Source: an uncultured Candidatus Melainabacteria bacterium (GTDB lineage Bacteria > Cyanobacteriota > Vampirovibrionia > Gastranaerophilales > Gastranaerophilaceae). Taken from it: a DNA stretch of 64,000 nucleotides. The notes below the pieces were generated by a model that was not told the origin of the DNA, searched no databases, and saw only the letters and a program-made list of their open reading frames with translations. The stretch is taken from contig CAKNXK010000023.1 in NCBI GenBank assembly GCA_932182025.1, forward strand, positions 186,001 through 250,000, read 5' to 3'. Below, in pieces: positions 27,801 through 36,982 of the stretch (position 1 is the first letter of the stretch; every line of letters starts with the position of its first letter). A program made the position numbers and the translations under genes.

Positions 27801-30800
27801 CAGCGAACACGACTTTCAAAAACTTAGGTCTGTCAGGCATAAGAAATATTACCGTCGTACAAAACGGAACAGAAAAGACTCTTACTATAAATCCGGATAA
27901 TACTATACAAAACTTAATTTCTATGCTAAGAGGTGTTGGTATTCAAGCAGCTGTGGGTGATTGTGCTCCTGATGCGCCAATATACCATTCCCAGGGACAG
28001 TTTGTAATTTATGCTTCCGATACAAGCTACATAAAATCAATAGATGGTGAGTTGAGAGATGTTCTAAAACTCGGCTCAGCTTCTACTTACCGAACCGAAG
28101 GTGGAACAACCTACAGCAATACATCATCTAAAAAGCTTGAAAAAGTAACTACATCCACCCTTGACACCGATACAACTTTAAGCTACGGTGCAATGACTAT
28201 TTATGACCATGGTGAAATCAGAACCGTAAATGCTTATGGCAGAGATTTCAATGATTTTCTTATCGAAATGCAAGACTATGGAATTACTGCAACACTAAAT
28301 AACGGAGTTGCAAGTTTCAGCAGCACCGATCCTAATAATGTTTATATTCTGGATTTTGGCGGTGCTTTCGGGCTCTATGGCAAAGGCTACACAACAAAAA
28401 ACCAAAGCTCAGACTCATACCATAACACCTCATCAAACAGATTGCAAAAAGAAGAAACCGTTAATGCAACCTGGGATACAACAATGGGTGAGTTGGGATT
28501 TAACACTGACGGATTATTTAGAATCGCCAACAAAGACAGCGCTGGTACAACAAACATAAATATAAGCAGCGAAGATACATTACGTGATGTTCGTGAAAAA
28601 CTTGCAATGCATAACATTGCAATGGATTTATCTAACGGAAAAGTAACACTCAAAGGTCTAAACGGTGCTTATATAGAAGGTATGTCGTCATCAGTCAGAG
28701 ATGCATTAAAACTTGAAAACAAAAATGCATATACACAAGTAAAAGAACTTATTAATGACTATGACAGCGCGAATGTAATTTGGGAAGATTTGTATCTTGC
28801 TAACGGAACTAATTTTGACAATTCAGCAGGGAAATTCTATTTATACGTAAACGGTACACGCTATCAATTAGAAGGATTACACTCTAACGATACCCTGGAT
28901 ACGTTCAGAAGCGAACTTGAGAAATATGGTGTTACAACAACTCTAAAAAACGGTGTTTTGACTCTAAGTGCACAAGGTGATGTATGTATTACAACAGAAG
29001 GTATTACTTCTGAGCATGGATGGGGTGCTGCAACCGGTATTACTCAATTAGGTATCGGACAAGACAGCTGGAAACGCAACACTTCTTACAAAAGCTCAGA
29101 AGCTATCGGGGTTACTCACAGCTCTACAAGCACCGTCGGAGCAAACAGAGATACCAAATTATCAGAGTTGGGTGTCACTACAGGCGAATATCTGTTATAC
29201 CAAAACGGAGTTAAACACACGATGTTTGTTTCTTCCGATGACACATTGGGTGATTTCATAAACACTCTTCGTACTTACGGAATAGAAGCAAATCTTGTTA
29301 CTAACGGAAATTCAACAACCATCAAAACACATTCCGACAGCAATTCTTATATTGCTGCATCTAATACTTCCGAAAAATCGAATATTATAGATAAACTCTT
29401 CGGAAGCAACAACGTCATCCAAAGCAACCGCTACAGCGGAAAACCTGAAATCGAAAGAACAGAAACTCATCAGGTAAGTGTTGATGAAGATACTAAACTT
29501 GCGGATATTTCAACAAACTTCATAAAACCGGGCGAAAAACTACAGATTACTATCAACGATGAAACAGTTGCTCTGAATATTTCTGATGACGAAACTGTCG
29601 GAAGTTTAATCGACAAATTCAACTCACTCGGCTTAAATGCAAGTCTTACCGACGGCAAATTAGTTATCCAGAGCGGATTTAACAGCTTGAATATTTCAGG
29701 TACAAGTGCGCTGACTTACAATTCTGACCTGGGCGGATTCTGCTCAACCGATCCGACAAGACCTGTTATATCAACGGAAGTTATTGTCGAACAGCACGAC
29801 AAATCAGCAGCAAACTATGCCGATTACAACACAAAATTAGGTTTGCTAAATATTTCAAGCGGAACTCTAAACATCTACAGAAACGGTGAAAAAGCTGAAA
29901 TTATCGTTAATTCCGAACAAACATTCGGCGATTTGAAGAGCAAAATCAGTGCGAAATTCTCGGATGTTACTTTGTCATTCGATAACGGAAAACTGAAAAT
30001 ATCTTCAACAAAAGGCAATGTTGTAGTCGGGACAACCACCGATTCAAGCAATTTTGCCGCAATCACAGGTATTTCTACTAACGGAAACGGAGATGCGGTA
30101 AGTTCTCGTGCGCTTTATCGAGTTAACAACAGCTCAAAAGTCACAACATCAGGACTTTTCGTACGCGAAAATGTTACTGAGGGTAGTTTTATTGTTGGTG
30201 ATACCAAAATTACGATTGACAAAGATACAACAATCGACGATATCATTTCACAAATCAACTACAATGATAAATGTCAGGCAACCGCTTATTGGGACAGTAT
30301 TGACGGCAAATTTGTTATCAAATCCAAGAAATCCGGTGCTTCTATGATAAATATAGAAGCAGGAACAAGTACCTTCACCGATATTATGGGGCTTACAAGC
30401 ACTAAAGACGGCAAAAAAGTAATGAATACCGAAGCTCAGGAACTCGGTAAAAATGCCGTATTCTCAATTAACGGAACAAGATTTACGTCTACTTCAAACA
30501 CCGTAGGCAGCGATATTTCAAGAATTCAGGGTGTCACAATCAATCTAAAAGACGTAACCGACGGCGAAACCGTTACACTCACAATCGAAAAAGACAAAGA
30601 AACTGTTGCAAATGCAATGTCCGATATTGTTGATGCATACAACGAACTTATTGAAAACGTGGACAAAGAAGTCGCTCGTGGTGCTAATTTGAGCGGTGAA
30701 TCAACATTGAAACTCATCAGAAACCAGATTAGAAGTTTGATGACAAGTTCGATTTCAAACAGCGGTCAGTTCAAAAACCTTGCCTCTATTGGAATTAAAC

Positions 30801-31168
30801 TTTCTGCTGCATCATCAGGCAACATTAGAACTGACAATATTCATACATTGAGTTTTGACAAAGACAAGTTTATGGAATCGTTTGGTGCGGACTTAAGCTC
30901 GCTCAAATCATTGCTTGTAGGCACACAGGATTCAAAAGGTATTCTTACTCAGGTTGAAGATGTGCTTGAACAGGCTTTAGGTGGTGTTACGGGATATTTT
31001 GCAAGCACTGAAAAATCTTACAATAATAAGATTTCAAGACTTGATGACAAAATCGAAAAAGCCGACAAAGCAGCTGACAGATACAAAATGAGACTGGAAG
31101 CGAAGTTCAAGACTATGGATATGCTTATTTCAAAATATCAGAACAACTACAGTTCGTTTTTAGGGTAA
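24839..31168 (+). CDS. fliD: Giant flagellar filament cap protein FliD
   Basis: FliD caps the growing flagellar filament and folds flagellin subunits. The start (SISFSGLASGLDTSSWVESL) is the canonical FliD N-terminus, and the C-terminus is a normal FliD_C with long helices (KETVANAMSDIVDAYNELI, GVTGYFASTEKSYNNKISRL). Usual length is about 450-700 residues; this has about 2109. The extra length is about 15 diverged repeats of roughly 100-140 residues, each with a 'T-x-L-x-E-L-G-(I/V)' start, a beta 'V-N-G' hairpin, 'D-x-T-(L/I)-x-x-(F/L)-I-x-x-L-x-x-x-G-(I/V)-x-A' and '(N/D)-G-x-L-x-(I/L)'. That is the flagellin-IN module. The ATG at 24839 has AAGG 8 bases upstream. It stands alone; no fliS or flagellin is near. 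Confidence 0.93.
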   Translation: MSISFSGLASGLDTSSWVESLTALKRAKVETYQAEKEKLVLTQQTLASIKNFFNSFRSVIEKVTDSRLCVGGSLDLFTQNLATSSKANILTATATSEAQEGIYNIKVDNLATNTQASSNYSYITTQTVSSTATLGSTLGSLGVRAGKIGVTVNGIERNVKIGNDETIQSFIEKLNNIGAKANYNEATGIFNLNVNSNDIRDIDNTGIVNALHLKGVNEGYTSNVLQKPITETVVETATVNTKLSELGIKSGVLTFSIGGIDVPANIDSNMTLGNFMNINNLAPFNMNLSEDGILSIDIDKGTIIDDGGTGLLKAFGWSNPEITDCTQTSNKLQYSTTITEGSVANRNTLLKDIATVNNGDTIVVKNSANVTKTITLSQTSTIGNVIDSLNSAGLYATMSSDGVVSISDGTIVGGTFDVAAAFNLESQTSSSSVASKPIYAYKTVAQDVTSTANITHTVVRDIQLTDNVVDFCPELSETGVYLKDNNVSDEHHHLKTFRIEDYYTFQDLFKDLKSMGVEAKLENGVITITPPEGTYVTGLEPLGINVISNSSSSTVTVATTKTSGTLYYTSTVTATGSSKVSYFVSSTSINGQIYDMSAHNTYNINVGDKTFDQLFQELANHGITASMNDGVISLSSNNGSYVSGTLFEQLGIQTISSGSTVTKGAALTSTAKVEYTVTSTIYKSTTDSYTAKSVTGSRLETQTSRAVSTTIQGTDTLYSLFGAEFIGDGLIYVHYLKQDNKLATTDIAEPTIPGSKPGISGSTIKTLEVNGTAMVDVISIDNTTTVDQFISKVQLATGAAVKGRISSSGTSINFYGTTDYNFSYFSHSMLRESEVRPGQTTEKRWHSLTPNVTTVQILYTTLSSNTNWRDLSLYKLSKLGSLLDEYNIELISHNGEKTTLTLTGGTTLGTIADKLSEYELHMSVDSNCCIKIIPYSSIFDSTNYAISNMSDTLKKMLKLEGRIGENLSYTYTEGSVTPEITSSTTFITANTTFKNLGLSGIRNITVVQNGTEKTLTINPDNTIQNLISMLRGVGIQAAVGDCAPDAPIYHSQGQFVIYASDTSYIKSIDGELRDVLKLGSASTYRTEGGTTYSNTSSKKLEKVTTSTLDTDTTLSYGAMTIYDHGEIRTVNAYGRDFNDFLIEMQDYGITATLNNGVASFSSTDPNNVYILDFGGAFGLYGKGYTTKNQSSDSYHNTSSNRLQKEETVNATWDTTMGELGFNTDGLFRIANKDSAGTTNINISSEDTLRDVREKLAMHNIAMDLSNGKVTLKGLNGAYIEGMSSSVRDALKLENKNAYTQVKELINDYDSANVIWEDLYLANGTNFDNSAGKFYLYVNGTRYQLEGLHSNDTLDTFRSELEKYGVTTTLKNGVLTLSAQGDVCITTEGITSEHGWGAATGITQLGIGQDSWKRNTSYKSSEAIGVTHSSTSTVGANRDTKLSELGVTTGEYLLYQNGVKHTMFVSSDDTLGDFINTLRTYGIEANLVTNGNSTTIKTHSDSNSYIAASNTSEKSNIIDKLFGSNNVIQSNRYSGKPEIERTETHQVSVDEDTKLADISTNFIKPGEKLQITINDETVALNISDDETVGSLIDKFNSLGLNASLTDGKLVIQSGFNSLNISGTSALTYNSDLGGFCSTDPTRPVISTEVIVEQHDKSAANYADYNTKLGLLNISSGTLNIYRNGEKAEIIVNSEQTFGDLKSKISAKFSDVTLSFDNGKLKISSTKGNVVVGTTTDSSNFAAITGISTNGNGDAVSSRALYRVNNSSKVTTSGLFVRENVTEGSFIVGDTKITIDKDTTIDDIISQINYNDKCQATAYWDSIDGKFVIKSKKSGASMINIEAGTSTFTDIMGLTSTKDGKKVMNTEAQELGKNAVFSINGTRFTSTSNTVGSDISRIQGVTINLKDVTDGETVTLTIEKDKETVANAMSDIVDAYNELIENVDKEVARGANLSGESTLKLIRNQIRSLMTSSISNSGQFKNLASIGIKLSAASSGNIRTDNIHTLSFDKDKFMESFGADLSSLKSLLVGTQDSKGILTQVEDVLEQALGGVTGYFASTEKSYNNKISRLDDKIEKADKAADRYKMRLEAKFKTMDMLISKYQNNYSSFLG

Positions 31169-31313
31169 TAAGAAAGTATTTTTCAACCCAGGAATGGCTT
31201 AAGCTGTTTGTATACATTTCAGTCAAAATGTATTGAAACATTTTCAGCAATTGACTTTGTATTACAACCCCATGAAAAATATGAGATTAATATTTTTTTA
31301 TCCATAACGTCTC

Positions 31314-31952
31314 CTATCTTATAAAGTTAGTAAATATTACTTCTTCCTGTTTAGGCAATTCAATTCCTGCATTTTTACCTGCTTCAATACATTTCAAATA
31401 GTAAGCCATGTTGCATGCAAGAATTCTCATATTCTGTAAACCTTCTTCGTCTTTTTTTACATCTTCAGGGGTTTGTCCATGCACCATATTCCAATAGCGT
31501 CCTGAAATTATAGGCATTTGAGTTATTGTAAAATATCTGTTTAACTGGTCTAAAGTTGCAGTTGTACCGGCGCGTCGAGCACTTACGATTGCTGCACCAG
31601 GTTTGTGTAGAAAAATATCGCCTCTTCCTGACATAAATGCAGTAAAAAATGCTCTGTTTAAAAATGACACCGCTCCGCCTGCAGCTGCTGCATAGTAAAC
31701 CGGCGAACCAAATATGAAAGCATCAAAATCTTTTGCATATTCCAGAAATTCATTAACTCCATCATCAATAACACATTTTCCTAGTTTAGCACATGCTCTG
31801 CAAGCCCTGCATCCGCTTATCGTTTTCATCCCTATATGATAAATTTCAGCCCCGACACCTTCCTCTATTAAGGTTTTTTCTATCTCACTTAAGGCTGTAT
31901 AAGTACAGCCTTCTTTATGCGGTGAACCATTAAATAATAATACTTTCATCAT
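31314..31952 (-). CDS. Iron-sulfur flavoprotein / NAD(P)H-dependent FMN reductase family
   Basis: 212 residues with a flavodoxin-like fold: KVLLFNGSPHKEGCTYTAL is the phosphate-binding loop of FMN, and AFIFGSPVYYAAAAGGAVSFLNR is the second flavin loop. A compact Cys motif, SGCRACRACAKLGKC, matches the iron-sulfur flavoprotein cluster motif, although some relatives keep the Cys without a cluster. It probably reduces quinones or electron acceptors in the cytoplasm. Two adjacent ATGs are possible (31952, 31949) after AGGAGA. It follows the CMD-cupin gene by 6 bases, forming a two-gene operon divergent from the AraC-type gene. Confidence 0.85.
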   Translation of the reverse strand: MMKVLLFNGSPHKEGCTYTALSEIEKTLIEEGVGAEIYHIGMKTISGCRACRACAKLGKCVIDDGVNEFLEYAKDFDAFIFGSPVYYAAAAGGAVSFLNRAFFTAFMSGRGDIFLHKPGAAIVSARRAGTTATLDQLNRYFTITQMPIISGRYWNMVHGQTPEDVKKDEEGLQNMRILACNMAYYLKCIEAGKNAGIELPKQEEVIFTNFIR

Positions 31953-31958
31953 TCTCTC

Positions 31959-32969
31959 CTATAATTTACTGTATTCTTCATCACTTACTTTTTCAAGCCA
32001 CTCGGTTGTTGCACCCTCTGCAGGGACAGCAATTGCAACGTGAGAAAACCAACTGTCATCTGTTGCACCATGCCAGTGCTTAACTCCGGCAGGAATATTT
32101 ACAACATCACCCGTTTTAAGTTCTTGAGCGGGTTTTCCCCATTCTTGATAATAACCACGACCGCTTGTTACAAGAAGAATTTGTCCGCCTTTATGGTGGA
32201 TGTGCCAATTATTGCGGCATTTTGGCTCAAATGTAACATTAGCAGAATTAACACCTTCTGTTGTTAACGGCTGCAAGTAACTTTGACCGATAAAATATTT
32301 TGCATAAGCATCATTTTTTACACCAATATTGAATGCACCGCTTCTTGCACCTTTTGTTAAATCTAATATTTCATTAATTTGTTTATCACTTAAGCCTGTG
32401 TTTTTACCGCATTTAATATGTGAATTTAATTGCGATTCAACTCCCTGCATAGATGAAAGTGCCGCAATTGTTGCAATTTCTCTTTCTTGATTTGTTAAAA
32501 TTCCACGTGCGAAAATATCAGCAAATAAATGTTCTTTTAAATACTGGTCAATGGCAGGCGCAAATTCAAAAACATCTCCTTTAACAGGCTGCCCTACCAA
32601 TTCTGTCTGAACCCTCGTACCATATTCATTTTTATTAACCGAAGCCGGCAAGACTACACCTTCTTCGCCCAAAATATCGCCTTGTCTTGAATTAACAACT
32701 TTTTGAAACACTCCTAGTGAATTTAAACTTCTAGGAAAACCACAATAAGCATACATTTGAACAAGAACTTCTTTTATTTCATTAATAGTCAGCTTGTCAT
32801 CAAGAGCTTTATTTAAAGATTTTTCAAGTTCTGTAATCTCACCGCGTGCAGTATAAGAAGCAATTAATACTATATCATGCTGCTTTACAGTTAAAATATC
32901 TTGTGCCATTACTTTTCCTCCAATACTAAATAAAATCACCGCTAATACCAAATACAGAAATTTTTTCAT
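31959..32969 (-). CDS. Exported carboxymuconolactone decarboxylase-like (CMD) protein with C-terminal cupin
   Basis: 336 residues from ATG 32969, which has GAGG 8 bases upstream and begins a signal peptide (KKFLYLVLAVILFSIGGKVMA). Two CMD/AhpD-like helical domains follow, one with LVQMYAYCGFPRSLNSL, the second with ATIAALSSMQGVESQLNSHIKCGKNTG. A C-terminal cupin has metal-binding His in WHIHHKGGQ and VKHWHGAT. Such proteins (often annotated as CMD family/cupin) lie next to AraC regulators and flavodoxins in gut bacteria. The substrate is unknown. The redox Cys-x-x-Cys of AhpD is not present, so peroxidase activity is unlikely. A signal peptide makes it periplasmic. Confidence 0.8.
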   Translation of the reverse strand: MKKFLYLVLAVILFSIGGKVMAQDILTVKQHDIVLIASYTARGEITELEKSLNKALDDKLTINEIKEVLVQMYAYCGFPRSLNSLGVFQKVVNSRQGDILGEEGVVLPASVNKNEYGTRVQTELVGQPVKGDVFEFAPAIDQYLKEHLFADIFARGILTNQEREIATIAALSSMQGVESQLNSHIKCGKNTGLSDKQINEILDLTKGARSGAFNIGVKNDAYAKYFIGQSYLQPLTTEGVNSANVTFEPKCRNNWHIHHKGGQILLVTSGRGYYQEWGKPAQELKTGDVVNIPAGVKHWHGATDDSWFSHVAIAVPAEGATTEWLEKVSDEEYSKL

Positions 32970-33067
32970 ATTAAAAACCTCACAATAACTCATAATATAT
33001 TATCCATAAATTCAAATATTTTTTAAGACCTAATCCTACCTTTTTCTTATCTAATTCTATCAGTTTA

Positions 33068-33076
33068 TGATATGAT
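33068..33076 (+). promoter_or_regulatory. Extended -10 of the AraC-GH13 gene, next to its start codon
   Basis: TGATATGAT matches TGnTATAAT with one change. Its end lies 6 bases before the ATG at 33083, so the mRNA would begin at the A of ATG (leaderless). The 113-base intergenic region 32970-33082 must also hold the promoter and operator of the divergent redox operon, as is usual for AraC regulators. Confidence 0.45.
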
Positions 33077-33082
33077 ATTTTT

Positions 33083-35908
33083 ATGAGTAATAAATATGAT
33101 GCGATTAGAGATATTATTTTAAGAAATATTCCTGACTCAGGAAACTATCCAAGTTCTATCAAAGGAGTACAACTCGTAAGAAGAGATAATCCAACTGATT
33201 TTGCAAAGTGTTTTTATGAACCTTGCTGTATTTTTGTTTTGCAAGGTAAAAAACAAATTATCTATGGAGAAAATAATCTCATCTACAAAAGAGGAAACTT
33301 TGTTGTCTCCTGCGCAGATATTCCTGCTTCATGCAGAGTTATGGAAGCAACTGCCAATGAGCAGTTTGTTATACTTGTGCTTGAAATTGATTCTAATATA
33401 ATTTCAGATTTAATACTTGAAACGAAGCTCTCCCAATCCGTAAACAAAGAAGACAAATCTCTTGCTATCGCAGATTGTGATGAAAGTTTACTTGATGCTT
33501 TTTATCGTCTGGCACAATTAATAGAAAAACCTCAAGATGAAATCTTATCTTCAATTTTGATTAAAGAAATTTATTACAGACTGTTAACCGGACCTTTAGG
33601 AAACCAGCTTCGCTTAATTAATACCAAAGGAACAAACTCTAATCAAATAGCACAAGCTATTCGCTATTTAAAAAAGAATTTTAACGAAAAACTAAACGTT
33701 GATGATATTGCCGGCAAAGTAAATATGGCTTCATCTTCTTTTTATAGAAATTTTAAAAAAGTAACACAAGTAAGTCCTTTGCAATACCAAAAACAGTTGA
33801 GATTGTATGAAGCACAAAGATTAATGATATCCGATAACCATAATGCCGAAACAGCGAGTTATATTGTAGGTTACGAAAGTCCCACACAGTTCAGCAGAGA
33901 ATATAAAAAAATGTTTGGCAATCCTCCTAAAACAGATATTAAAAAATTAGTTTATAAATTTATTATAATATTTTTCATAATAGTTGGATTTTTTAATAAT
34001 ACAGCTTTTGCCGAAGATGGTGCCAAAATTAGAAAAGAAATTTTCAATTCTATTACAGAAATTTATGGTAAAAATAATGCGGAAGAAATTTATAACAAAG
34101 TAATGGTTCAGGCTGATAGCGCGATTTCCTCACGTTCAAAAGAACTTATAGAACAAGATAAAACCAGAACATCAGATTGGTACAAAGATGAAATCATCTA
34201 TATGTTTTACGTTGACCAGTTTGGAACAGTTCAACAAGATAAAGAAAATACCTTCAAAGACACAGCAATGATGCTTGATTATTTAAAAGACTTAGGGGTA
34301 ACAACTCTATACATGCTTCCTTTTGCAGAAAGTCCTATGAATGATGCTGGTTTTGATGTAAAAAACCCTAAAAACGTTAGAAAAGAACTTGGCGGATTAG
34401 AAGAATTTAATACTTTTATTAAAGCTGCAAAAAAAGAAGGATTTAAAATCAAGGCTGATTTAGTCCTAAATCACCTGTCACAAGAACATGAATGGTTCAA
34501 AAAAATTGAAGCTGGAGACGAATCAGCTTTAGAATATTTTGTATACACTGATACAATGCCTGAATACAAAAAATATCAGGACGAAAAACTTGGAACAGTT
34601 GTCGAATATACAGAAAAAGATGGCTCAATTTCAAAACGAAGACTAATTTTTCCTGAATCAGTCGAAAATAATTACAGAAAAGTAGAAGTTAACGGAAAAG
34701 ATTATTATATCTATCATACATTTTACCCGTTCCAGCTTGATATAAATTGGAATAATCCTGAAGTATTATACTATGAGCTTGAGACAATTTCGCACTGGGC
34801 AAATCTTGGAATAGATATTTTCAGAATGGATGCAATCCCTTACCTTTCCAAGCAAGCAGGCACAAATGCAGAAAATCTCCCTCAAACTCATGCAATTGTA
34901 AGGCTATTAAGTGATTATATTCAGCTTACAGCCCCATCCAGTGTTATTCAAGTTGAGGCATGCCAGCCACCAAAAGATTTAATTCAATATTTTGGAAAAG
35001 AAAGAGATGTTGAAATATACATTGATGAAGAAATAAAAAAATTAAAACGAACTAATGAAGCACAAATTGCATATAATTTCCCCTACATGCCTGCAATATG
35101 GGCTAGTCTGGTAACCGAAGATAAAAAATATTTCATTGATGCATACAAAAAAACTCCGGAAATACCTAAAACAGCTGCTTGGGGAATATTTTTGAGGGTT
35201 CATGATGAATTAACTCTAGAGATGGTTAGTCCTGAAGTAAGAGAAATTCTCTTCAATGATTTAGTCAAAAAAGGGGAGAATTTTAGAAACGGATTTGGGG
35301 TATCAGGTAGACTCGCAAATTTTCTTGATAAAAATCCTAACAGAATAGAAACTGCTTTTTCTATTTTATTGTCACTTCCCGGAATACCTATAATTTATTA
35401 TGGTGATGAGGTTGGAGTTGCAAATAATTACGAAAACGCAAAACAATCTGCACTTAAAAGAAATTTACACAACCTGATTTCAGCATTCGACTCAAGAGAT
35501 ATAAATAGAGGAATAGTGCCTGCAAAGGTATTTTACGGTTCAACAAAGGGTTATTACGAATTTAATTCCAGAGTATATGAGAAAGTAAAAAACCTTATTG
35601 CACTAAGAAAACAGCTCCCAGTCATGGCTAACGGAGATTTTGAAATCCTCAAAACTAAATCAAAAAGCAATTTTGCTTATATCAGAAAAAACAAAGACTC
35701 TCAAATACTTGTAATTAATAATCTCTCAAAAGAAAAATTAATTGCAGAAGTAACACTTCCTACAAATATTATACTTAAGAACGAAGGTCATATTACCAGT
35801 TTAAAAAATTTGATTAATAATGATAATATTAGGGTAAATATCTCTTTGCAAAGCAAAACAATGCATTTAAGAGTCGCACCATATCAAGTTTTGTGGTTAG
35901 AATTATAG
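33083..35908 (+). CDS. AraC-type regulator fused in frame to secreted GH13 (trehalose-synthase-like) enzyme
   Basis: 941 residues. Residues 1-155 are an AraC_N-type cupin sensor and about 185-285 the double helix-turn-helix (LNVDDIAGKVNMASSSFYR; ASYIVGYESPTQFSREYKKMFG). Normally the protein would end near PPKTDIKKLV (290). Instead the frame runs into a signal-peptide-like segment YKFIIIFFIIVGFFNNTAFA (291-310, AxA site) and a full GH13 enzyme with all motifs: ADLVLNHLSQEH, FRMDAI (nucleophile D583), VEAC (acid E625) and FLRVHDELTLEM (D708). The last motif is close to trehalose synthase. No stop lies between. ATG at 33911 could start the enzyme alone with a 34-residue leader. Divergent from the CMD-cupin redox operon, the probable AraC target. 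Confidence 0.85.
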   Translation: MSNKYDAIRDIILRNIPDSGNYPSSIKGVQLVRRDNPTDFAKCFYEPCCIFVLQGKKQIIYGENNLIYKRGNFVVSCADIPASCRVMEATANEQFVILVLEIDSNIISDLILETKLSQSVNKEDKSLAIADCDESLLDAFYRLAQLIEKPQDEILSSILIKEIYYRLLTGPLGNQLRLINTKGTNSNQIAQAIRYLKKNFNEKLNVDDIAGKVNMASSSFYRNFKKVTQVSPLQYQKQLRLYEAQRLMISDNHNAETASYIVGYESPTQFSREYKKMFGNPPKTDIKKLVYKFIIIFFIIVGFFNNTAFAEDGAKIRKEIFNSITEIYGKNNAEEIYNKVMVQADSAISSRSKELIEQDKTRTSDWYKDEIIYMFYVDQFGTVQQDKENTFKDTAMMLDYLKDLGVTTLYMLPFAESPMNDAGFDVKNPKNVRKELGGLEEFNTFIKAAKKEGFKIKADLVLNHLSQEHEWFKKIEAGDESALEYFVYTDTMPEYKKYQDEKLGTVVEYTEKDGSISKRRLIFPESVENNYRKVEVNGKDYYIYHTFYPFQLDINWNNPEVLYYELETISHWANLGIDIFRMDAIPYLSKQAGTNAENLPQTHAIVRLLSDYIQLTAPSSVIQVEACQPPKDLIQYFGKERDVEIYIDEEIKKLKRTNEAQIAYNFPYMPAIWASLVTEDKKYFIDAYKKTPEIPKTAAWGIFLRVHDELTLEMVSPEVREILFNDLVKKGENFRNGFGVSGRLANFLDKNPNRIETAFSILLSLPGIPIIYYGDEVGVANNYENAKQSALKRNLHNLISAFDSRDINRGIVPAKVFYGSTKGYYEFNSRVYEKVKNLIALRKQLPVMANGDFEILKTKSKSNFAYIRKNKDSQILVINNLSKEKLIAEVTLPTNIILKNEGHITSLKNLINNDNIRVNISLQSKTMHLRVAPYQVLWLEL

Positions 35909-35917
35909 GAGTTTGAA

Positions 35918-36982
35918 GTGGCACAAATTTTAAATTATATAAATGTATTCAGAGGACTTGCAATTTTACTAATTATAATGGGACACGTTATGCAAATTGG
36001 CGAACCTTCAAGCTTGGTCCACAAAATTAATTGCGAAATAGTATGCGGAGGAACGGCGCTATTTATATTTATTTCAGGATTTTTATTCCAACATCTTTCT
36101 TACAAGTTTGAATACAAAAATTATTTATCAAAGAAATGGACAAACGTAATAATGCCTTATTTATTCACAGCAATTCCTGGATTATTATTTTGTTTTTGCT
36201 GTCCAATATTATATAAAAACGCATTTAACGGTTTAAATATTTTTGCACAAATACCAATCCTGCTTTCCATAGGAAGAGTACATAATGTTCCTACCTGGTT
36301 TATCCCAATGATAGTGATTTTCTTTATATTTTCCTGGGTATTTCTTAAACTTGAAAAGAAAAATATTTTATACAAACTTCTGCCGTTATTACTACTGTTA
36401 ACGATTTTCATCCCGCGTGGTTCAGCTGAGTATCAGGATACAATTGGCTTAAGTTATGCAGCAAAATACTGGGTTTTTGCAAGATATATTTTAATGGGTT
36501 TTGTACATTTTCTATCTTTATATGTTTTAGGGATGTATTGTTCGGCGAACAAAAATATGATTGATAAATTTTATGATAAAAGATTATTTTTATGGATTGG
36601 AATGTTATTAACTGCTGTTGCGGATATATATTTTGGCTGGGAAAATTTCACTATTTCAAAAACATTCTTAACCCTTCTTGTTTTAGGGTATTTAAAACAC
36701 TATGATGAATTTATACTCTCGCATAAAAAAACAAATGCAGTGTTAGATTTTATTGCAAAATATAGTTTTGGAATATTTTTTGTACACTGGTACTGGCTGT
36801 TTATTTATAATCAGATTTTTCATGTTCAAGAAGTCATTCCGGTAGGAGAACACAGTATTTTTTATGTATTATTACTTGTAATAATTAGATTTTTTGCAGT
36901 TGCTGCATTATCAATACTTTCATTATTCCTTATTAAAAGTCTGGTCAAAGATGGAAATTCCAGAAAGTTTATTGGGGTTTAA
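35918..36982 (+). CDS. Acyltransferase-3 family membrane protein
   Basis: 354 residues with about ten hydrophobic helices. The start is typical of Acyltransf_3/OafA-like proteins: LNYINVFRGLAILLIIMGHVM holds the 'R-G-x-A-I-x-x-V-x-x-x-H' motif with the catalytic His, and FIFISGFLF follows. These transfer acyl groups to sugars of surface polysaccharides. The GTG start has AGGAG 8 bases upstream and lies 9 bases after the GH13 fusion gene, so they probably share an mRNA. Its 3' end overlaps the converging YkgJ-type gene by 14 bases. Confidence 0.85.
   Translation: MAQILNYINVFRGLAILLIIMGHVMQIGEPSSLVHKINCEIVCGGTALFIFISGFLFQHLSYKFEYKNYLSKKWTNVIMPYLFTAIPGLLFCFCCPILYKNAFNGLNIFAQIPILLSIGRVHNVPTWFIPMIVIFFIFSWVFLKLEKKNILYKLLPLLLLLTIFIPRGSAEYQDTIGLSYAAKYWVFARYILMGFVHFLSLYVLGMYCSANKNMIDKFYDKRLFLWIGMLLTAVADIYFGWENFTISKTFLTLLVLGYLKHYDEFILSHKKTNAVLDFIAKYSFGIFFVHWYWLFIYNQIFHVQEVIPVGEHSIFYVLLLVIIRFFAVAALSILSLFLIKSLVKDGNSRKFIGV

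Noticed and set aside
24839..31168. Repeats in fliD as a CRISPR or tandem DNA repeat array
   Set aside because: Repetition is at the protein level only and strongly diverged; no identical short DNA repeats with spacers are seen.
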